Origin: Excoecaria cochinchinensis
Taxonomy: Eukaryota; Streptophyta; Magnoliopsida; Malpighiales; Euphorbiaceae
NCBI GenBank assembly: GCA_947683425.1
Contig: CANTUQ010000119.1
Coordinates: 6,783,001-6,847,000 of the forward strand
Direction of reading: 5' to 3'
DNA length: 64,000 nucleotides
The translations under genes were made by a program, and so were the position numbers. Below, piece by piece: positions 58,732 through 64,000 of the stretch. Under the pieces are notes generated by a model that saw nothing but the letters and a program-made list of their open reading frames with translations, was not told the origin of the DNA and made no database searches. Each line of letters starts with the position of its first letter. Within the stretch, counting starts at the first letter, position 1.

Positions 58732-59288
58732 GATAAGCACTTATCAAGGTCAGGGTGTGAGTGTAGCTACCATATGCGGGCCCCGTTGGGTCGTTGTATC
58801 GGCCCCGTTTGGGGTATATGATATGATTTGAGACTTTGATCTCCGGTATACCTTCGGGTATAAATGATTCGAGACTCATGTCTCCATATTCTTGGATATT
58901 GTGTCCTATCAGTATCAATACTTAAATAAGATGGTTCGAGACTCATGTCTACATATGCTTGGATACTGTCTCCTATCAGTATTGAAATTGACCGTATCCA
59001 CCTCGAATGTTATTCAGGCTAGTTCATGTGGTATATGAATAAGTTGTACATTGTTATGTTCGTTTTTGATAAATTTACATAGTGATTGGGTACATATTAT
59101 AGTATATGGATAGATTCGAGATTTCGTATGTTACTTTTGAATATGTTATATTATGCATGTTTGGTATATGTGGATACATGTTATTGTACTTGAGTATGTT
59201 ATTTATGCTATATAGGTGCTTGAACTCTTTTGCGACTCCTTTAGAAGTCTTTTGCTTTTGTTCCTCCCCACTAAGCGTTACCGCTTAG
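58732..59288 (+). other. N LTR hairpins of the chromovirus string
   Basis: GATAAG-CA-CTTATC (58732-58745) after TAGTGGATA, and TATACC-TTCG-GGTATA (58847-58862), a UUCG tetraloop in sense. GAGACT...GTCTC words repeat around 58870-58950. The twin hairpin CTAAGCG-TTAC-CGCTTAG is at 59271-59288, preceded by CCCCA and followed by CACG. Confidence 0.55.
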
Positions 59289-59600
59289 CACGAGTTGTTT
59301 TTCCGTGTAGGTGACAGGTTAGTTCGGTTTGTGTCGCGCATCCACAGGGTAGAGTTAGAGTCTTATTTTGTAATCTGCTCCTGTATATTTTTATTTATGT
59401 AACTCTTTTTGTATAGTAGCATATGTATTTATGTTTGAAGGATCTTTATGTAATGATACAGATGATGTATATTTTTGGTATATATGTATATGTATTATTG
59501 TATACTTCCGCTTATACGCATGTATATGTATTGTTTTGGCTGCTCGTGCTGTTCTCGTAGAGCTCCGGTATCCTTCCAACGGGGGTATCGGGGTGTTACA

Positions 59601-59943
59601 ACATTATTCTCTTCGATTAGCTTAATTCCAATTATGCATTAACTCATAATCACAATAATACTCATTTACCCAAAATATAAATGTATAGGAATCCTGTCCA
59701 AAATAGTTAAGGTGCAAATTCGGGCATTATAACGTCCTTGTCAAGATGATGTCGATTTTTTTTTTTGGATAGGACATATTTTAGCCTTATAAAATGATAA
59801 ATAGTGGAACGAATACTCATTTAAGTCTCCCAATAAGGTCAAATGACTTCGAACAAACTAACTTTTGACTTTTTTTACAGGATGCCTCCAAGACGCAACC
59901 AGCCACAGGGACACCCAGAGATCCCAGCTCTATAGTGTATGAC
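59601..59943 (+). other. Short flank with an ORF start (ATGCCTCCAAGACGC) at 59882
   Basis: TTTTTTTACAG|G precedes ATGCCTCCAAGACGC (59882). The frame reads MPPRRNQPQGHPEIPAL and stops at TAG 59933-59935, just before LTR Q. The splice-acceptor-like context and MPPRR start resemble the start of the T3 sense extra gene (25191), and MPPRR starts are also common in Tekay gag. Either origin is possible. The remaining DNA is AT-rich and unassigned. Confidence 0.35.
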
Positions 59944-60653
59944 TGAAACACCCTTACCACTACCCATATATGCATACGTTGTGTGGCTTTTAACTATTAC
60001 CATGATTATTGGATACTGTCGATTAATCAGTTATTGCAATTGTCGGTATAATTTTGTTTTCCAACTTAAAGATCTAATTATCCCTTTAGTATCAAATGCT
60101 ACTTAAAAACTCAATCATTCTAAATTTCTTAAACTTATTTATACATTCCATTACTTGTTAAACATGTTGTATCACTTGCCGATTGACCGATAACAATCCC
60201 ATTTTACTATTTATTTTCTTAAAAATCCGGCAGCATAATGGGTAAAAATCTAACGTACCCAACCTATAAAGCAAACAATTCCACAACCCAACTCAAGTTA
60301 CAACAGTTTATACATAACAATCCATCCAAAATTAAACTATAATATTTTGATATCACAAACCACTCAATTGTCACAAAATATTTATAGTGTTCAAATGCAA
60401 GCCATATTACATAACCAAATCCACAACATAAAATACATATACATACCAAAATAACAAATATATAAAATATTCTTCTTTAAATCCAACTCTAGTCCGCTTC
60501 CAAAAGTCGAGGTACATGTGCCCCGCTAGCTCTTAGTTAGTACCTACAAGCAGTCAATAAACTACATGTTGAATATTGAATATGCTCAATGGTGGTCACA
60601 AATCTAAGAATTTCCATTGGCATACAATCGTACACAAAACATTCATACTTATT

Positions 60654-60663
60654 TTATATATAT

Positions 60664-60719
<56 letters not shown>
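60654..60719. repeat. (TA)n microsatellite
   Basis: About 30 TA units with small interruptions, inside LTR Q. An ORF of alternating Tyr and Ile across it is an artefact. Confidence 0.95.
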
Positions 60720-60722
<3 letters not shown>

Positions 60723-60849
60723 CCTAACAATTTTAATTTAACTCTAAAATTATACTATAATTTGTAATACTAAGAACATTTATCCAACATTATACCTATT
60801 AATATTCATATTTAACATTTTTTCTTCTTTTTACCAATTATATTTATCT

Positions 60850-60850
<1 letters not shown>

Positions 60851-60890
<40 letters not shown>
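60851..60890. repeat. (ATT)n microsatellite
   Basis: Thirteen ATT units followed by AATTAATTAATT, inside LTR Q. Confidence 0.95.
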
Positions 60891-60893
<3 letters not shown>

Positions 60894-63590
60894 TAATTAA
60901 TTATCTAATCTATTAAATTCATTTTAAATCTATATAATAACTTTAATAATAGTCTAATTTCATTCTAATTCCCTAATTAACATTATTATTGGTAATTTAC
61001 ATTTTAGTCCTTAAATTTTCCATTAATTACAAATTCGCCATTTATATTATAGTTATTTATAAAAATGCCATTAGTCATATTATTTTTACTCTTATTTATT
61101 TACTCAAGTAAAATTTCAATTTAGTACCGTAAATATTATTTACATGTCAAATTATATTTTAGTTATTATCACATCACTAATTTACATATTTTACCAATAA
61201 ATTACATGTTTTGCCGTTTCACTCATTAAAACTCTTTATTTAACATAATTACCATCTTAATCCTAAATCTTTTATTTTTCTTTGAATTAAGTCCCTTAAC
61301 TAATCTTATTCTAGTCAATGTACATTTTAATCCTTATTTACCCATTTTCATTCTCTTTTCTTATTTTCCCGTAGCATTATCCAGTAGAAATCACTGGACA
61401 GGATGCACATGATAGGGCTCCAAAGCCCTAAACCTACCAAAGTGGCCACCAAAGGGCCAAATTGCACGTCAGTAGTGTCAAAGTGACCACTTAAGCTCTA
61501 GACCGACCGACGACGCTGCATTTACACTGTTCATTTCACTATACACTATACGTAGACTGCCATTGGCCTACTATTGCAATTAGCCATGAGTCGCTACTGC
61601 GGTACACTAGAAAATCCCTATGGCTAGCCAATTATATCTTACACAAAATGATTTCAATACCGATATACTAAGGCTACATAATTATTTCATGTCTACTTTT
61701 AATCACACACATGTGCGTCATTTCCAATTCAATTTCTTTGTTCACAGTATCATTATATTTCACATATCATATCACACATTCATTTCCATACCCATCATAT
61801 CAAAAGCACTTCATTTCACTCTTACACTAACCATCACTATTATTTTACTTTACATTACCATGTCAAATATAATTTACACTACTCCTTTTAATTCATATAT
61901 TTGACCCACATATTCTATATACCATACTTTAAACTTTTCATTAATTTCACTTTTTATGTTACTAATATTTTTATTTTCTAGTCTAATCTCCATTAAATAT
62001 TTAATTAAATTTTATTTTTTTATTAATTTCTTTAAGCTTCTTATTCAGGCTTACATTGGCTTTCTACCTTTAAATTCCTCTTTTCTCTCTAATTCATGTC
62101 CAATTCTCTAATGAACCAATATTAACACTAAGTATACATGAAACTCAATTTAAATCAACATACTTCAATATTTTCACTATGTATATAATGTATTGTTACG
62201 TTTTAATATATTCAAAGAAATTCCATTTATTCTAAATAAATTCATATACACTCAATATTTATCAAATATCCAATGTATGCTATTAGACTAGTTAATTTAT
62301 CACATTAATCACTACCTTCACCATTCGGCCACTACTTCAATTCGTTCAGCAATTATATTTTTTTTCTTTTTATCATTAAATTAACTTAGTTACATTTCAA
62401 TTACATAGATATACCATTATTTCACTAAAAACAATAAAATATACTGTGGTATACCCAAAGTGAAATTTTGGCCTCTATTAAGTCCATGCCTAACAAAATT
62501 ATTTCTTTAGTTTTAAGCACTCTAATCCACCTTTTTAATACCCTTAATCATGTTTCTAAGCTTATATCAAATTTATCATGCATCTAACATATATTTACCT
62601 TAGTTCCATAACCGAAACACATACAAATTAAATGGAAATAGGTAGAATTTGTAACCACTAAACTCACTTCCTTACTTTACCCTTCCTAAGCTTCCTTTTC
62701 TTTGCCTTTGCCCTTTGAAGTTCCTTCTCATTCATTGTTTTCTCAATTTCAATCCCTAACTTTAAATCCTTTGGTTTCCTTACTTCTTTCACTACTAATG
62801 GAGATTACGGGCTACCAGAATCATCTAGAAGAGCTAAACCTTATTTTAGAGGCTTGATTTTGGGAAGAAATTGGAGAAAATTAAAGAAATTCTATGGAAA
62901 AAGTGAAGTGAGGAATTCAGCCAAGGTGAGTTTTGTGGAGAGATGGAGAAAACATGAGAGAAGTCTAGAAAAATCTGATATTAAAGGCTATATATATGTC
63001 TTTTAATGGGCTAGACTTTGTTAAACCATGTTAGGCCAACTACTGAAACTCATTTTTAGTTTTTAAGCCCATTATATAACCCAAAAATATTTCTCTCTTA
63101 CTTTCTAAGCTCAATTTCTCCCAAATTTGATTTCATAATTCATAAGATATATAAATTAAGATAGATAAAATTTTTTAACTCATTCGGAGTCCATTTGTAG
63201 TCTGGTTCACTTAAACCGGTCCGATTAGTCAGTTTTCGATTTTACCGTAAAAATTATTTTTCACTGTCAAATAATACTAGATATTATTTAGAGTGGATCT
63301 GCACCTTCTAACAAATTTTAAAGTTAATTTACTATTTTTAAAGTCTCGGTCAAACCCACGGTCAACTAGTTACTATTTGAACCGAATCGTGATTTTTTAC
63401 TTATTTTCAACTTTTGGAGGCCTATTTGATCTCGTTTTCACTTCAAATTTTAACTTTGGACTCATCGTGACTAGTATTTTCCAATAATTTAATAAAATAT
63501 TTTTTTTTCCAGGTGTATTTTCCACCTCGGGTACACTGTTCACACTCGAAATATACTATTCACGACCACCGAGATTTTTAGGCCATTACA

Positions 63591-64000
63591 ATTATCCCTC
63601 ACTTTTAAAAATTTCACCCTCGAAATTTCACTTAATTGCATAAAAAAATTTTCAAACTTTATAAACACATAAATATAACTATTAATAATGAAATCTTACC
63701 ATTAGTAGTCTCTAAAGTGTTTGGTTCCTCCACAGCTCCAATTGCATACATCCGTGCATTTGATTGTTCCTAAGTTCCTTGAGAAGTTTGCATAAACGGT
63801 CTAGTGGCTGAAGCATTCTTAGCTATTCCTTTGCCAGTTCTTCTTTGATAAGTAGCACCCGATCTCTGTGTAGGTAAGGCCATCATCAACTGAGTTTTTA
63901 GGCAGTCTTCCTAGAAATGTTCCATAGATCCACATCTAATACATGTTCCAGTTATCCTCCAACACACTCCTTGATGTCTAGTGTAACTCCCCATACCCGT
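63591..64000 (-). pseudogene. gag: Q: gag C-terminus joined to the pol tail (internal deletion)
   Basis: In sense orientation the window edge lies in Gag. TGT-ATT-AGA-TGT... reads C-I-R-C-G-S-M-E-H-F-stop-E-D-C, a CCHC zinc knuckle (C-x2-C-x4-H-x4-C) with a TAG inside. Further on, ARMYAIGAVEEPNTLE aligns with GRAYAMKAREEQNAPE of K, the start of the protease region. Soon after, the sequence passes to the pol end (AATTTCGAGGGTGAAATTT) and the LTR. So protease through integrase are missing. The deletion joint lies around 63620-63700. The element is a dead or trans-dependent derivative. Confidence 0.65.

Larger units (their letters stand above)
53366..59600 (+). mobile_element. N: probable solo chromovirus LTR, plus strand, holding solo LTR P
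   Basis: The right end GGGGGTATCGGGGTGTTACA (59600) is a clear LTR end, with no PBS after it. The left end is less certain: ATGGCCTAG...GAGGGCATTTTGGTAATTATG resembles LTR starts of this lineage (compare Q and P). Flanking 5-mers ACATC (53361-53365) and ACATT (59601-59605) match at four of five positions. Without P the LTR is about 2.54 kb. It carries TGTCGCG palindromes (58117-58150), GTCACGAGTCGTGC palindromes (58253-58290) and hairpins (58732-58862, 59271-59288). Confidence 0.6.
59944..63590 (-). repeat. LTR of Q, minus-strand chromovirus (3' LTR), about 3.65 kb
   Basis: The right end TTTTTAGGCCATTACA (sense start TGTAATGGCC) is clear, because the usual pol end and polypurine tract follow at 63591. 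The left end TGAAACACCCTTACC (59944) is inferred from its likeness to TGTAATACCCCTTACCC of M. It includes (TA)n at 60654-60719 and (ATT)n at 60851-60890, and a hairpin cluster at 61381-61492: CCAGT/ACTGG, TAGGGCT-CCAA-AGCCCTA, TGGCC/GGCCA, AAGTG-AC-CACTT. Otherwise AT-rich with no gene. Confidence 0.65.

Noticed and set aside
60576..60767. ORF of alternating Tyr and Ile
   Set aside because: It is the (TA)n microsatellite in translation.
1..64000. Host genes, tRNA, rRNA or organellar DNA
   Set aside because: No ORF outside the retroelements resembles a cellular protein, and I recognised no tRNA, rRNA or plastid sequence. A covariance-model scan (tRNAscan, Rfam) was not possible here.

Overview
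The window is intergenic DNA of a flowering plant with a large, repeat-rich genome. I found no host gene, tRNA or rRNA. Nearly every base belongs to Ty3/gypsy LTR retrotransposons of two lineages. The first is Tat/Ogre-like: gag zinc motif of C-x2-H type, a G-patch between protease and reverse transcriptase, a second (archaeal-type) RNase H, extra ORFs between integrase and the 3' LTR, and LTRs starting TGTA(A/G)(A/G)CACCG. The second is Tekay/Del-like chromoviruses: initiator-Met PBS, integrase followed by a chromodomain, and mostly LTRs of the form TGTAACACCC...ACA. The species cannot be told from this sequence.

Layout. 1-4021 is the 3' end and 3' LTR of a Tat element (T1). 4022-6303 is a 156-bp internal tail plus the 3' LTR of a second Tat element (T2) that T1 appears to have entered. 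6304-41359 is a large Tat element (T3) whose 5' end lies left of the window: decayed gag, protease/G-patch, RT-RNase H, archaeal-type RNase H, integrase, an antisense spliced extra gene, a sense extra gene and a 3' LTR (39308-41359). T3 is split by a nearly intact Tekay chromovirus K on the minus strand (11769-21153), inserted in the integrase, and by a gag-only Tat element T4 on the minus strand (25247-36293, perfect 5-bp target duplication GTTGG), inserted in the sense extra gene. T3 seems to lie inside chromovirus X (41360-44724, only its 3' end in the window). X lies inside the left LTR of M (44725-53173), a minus-strand chromovirus derivative with about 4-kb LTRs and a 1.1-kb non-coding interior. 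53366-59600 is a probable solo LTR (N) holding another solo LTR (P, 53837-57526). 59944-64000 is the LTR and gag end of a further minus-strand chromovirus (Q).

The most interesting material is structural. (1) Chromovirus LTRs that otherwise differ carry the same ordered string of short hairpins, with paired base changes and G-U pairs that fit the sense RNA, next to a twin hairpin around CTAAGCG...CGCTTAG. (2) Tat LTRs carry GC-rich palindromes (cores GACGG/CCGTC) upstream of a TATA box, and the same motifs fill the short space between two divergently oriented extra genes inside T3. (3) Those extra genes are an antisense, intron-containing gene of the DUF7745/plant-mobile-domain type and a sense gene with an Athila-ORF1-like domain plus a coiled coil. 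(4) Chromovirus LTRs carry family-specific palindrome clusters, of which TGTCGCG...CGCGACA recurs in four families.

Most coding regions are broken by stops or frameshifts. K is the least damaged, with two in-frame stops over its whole Gag-Pol frame. Percent identities, insertion ages and the full extent of elements cut by the window edges were not computed.
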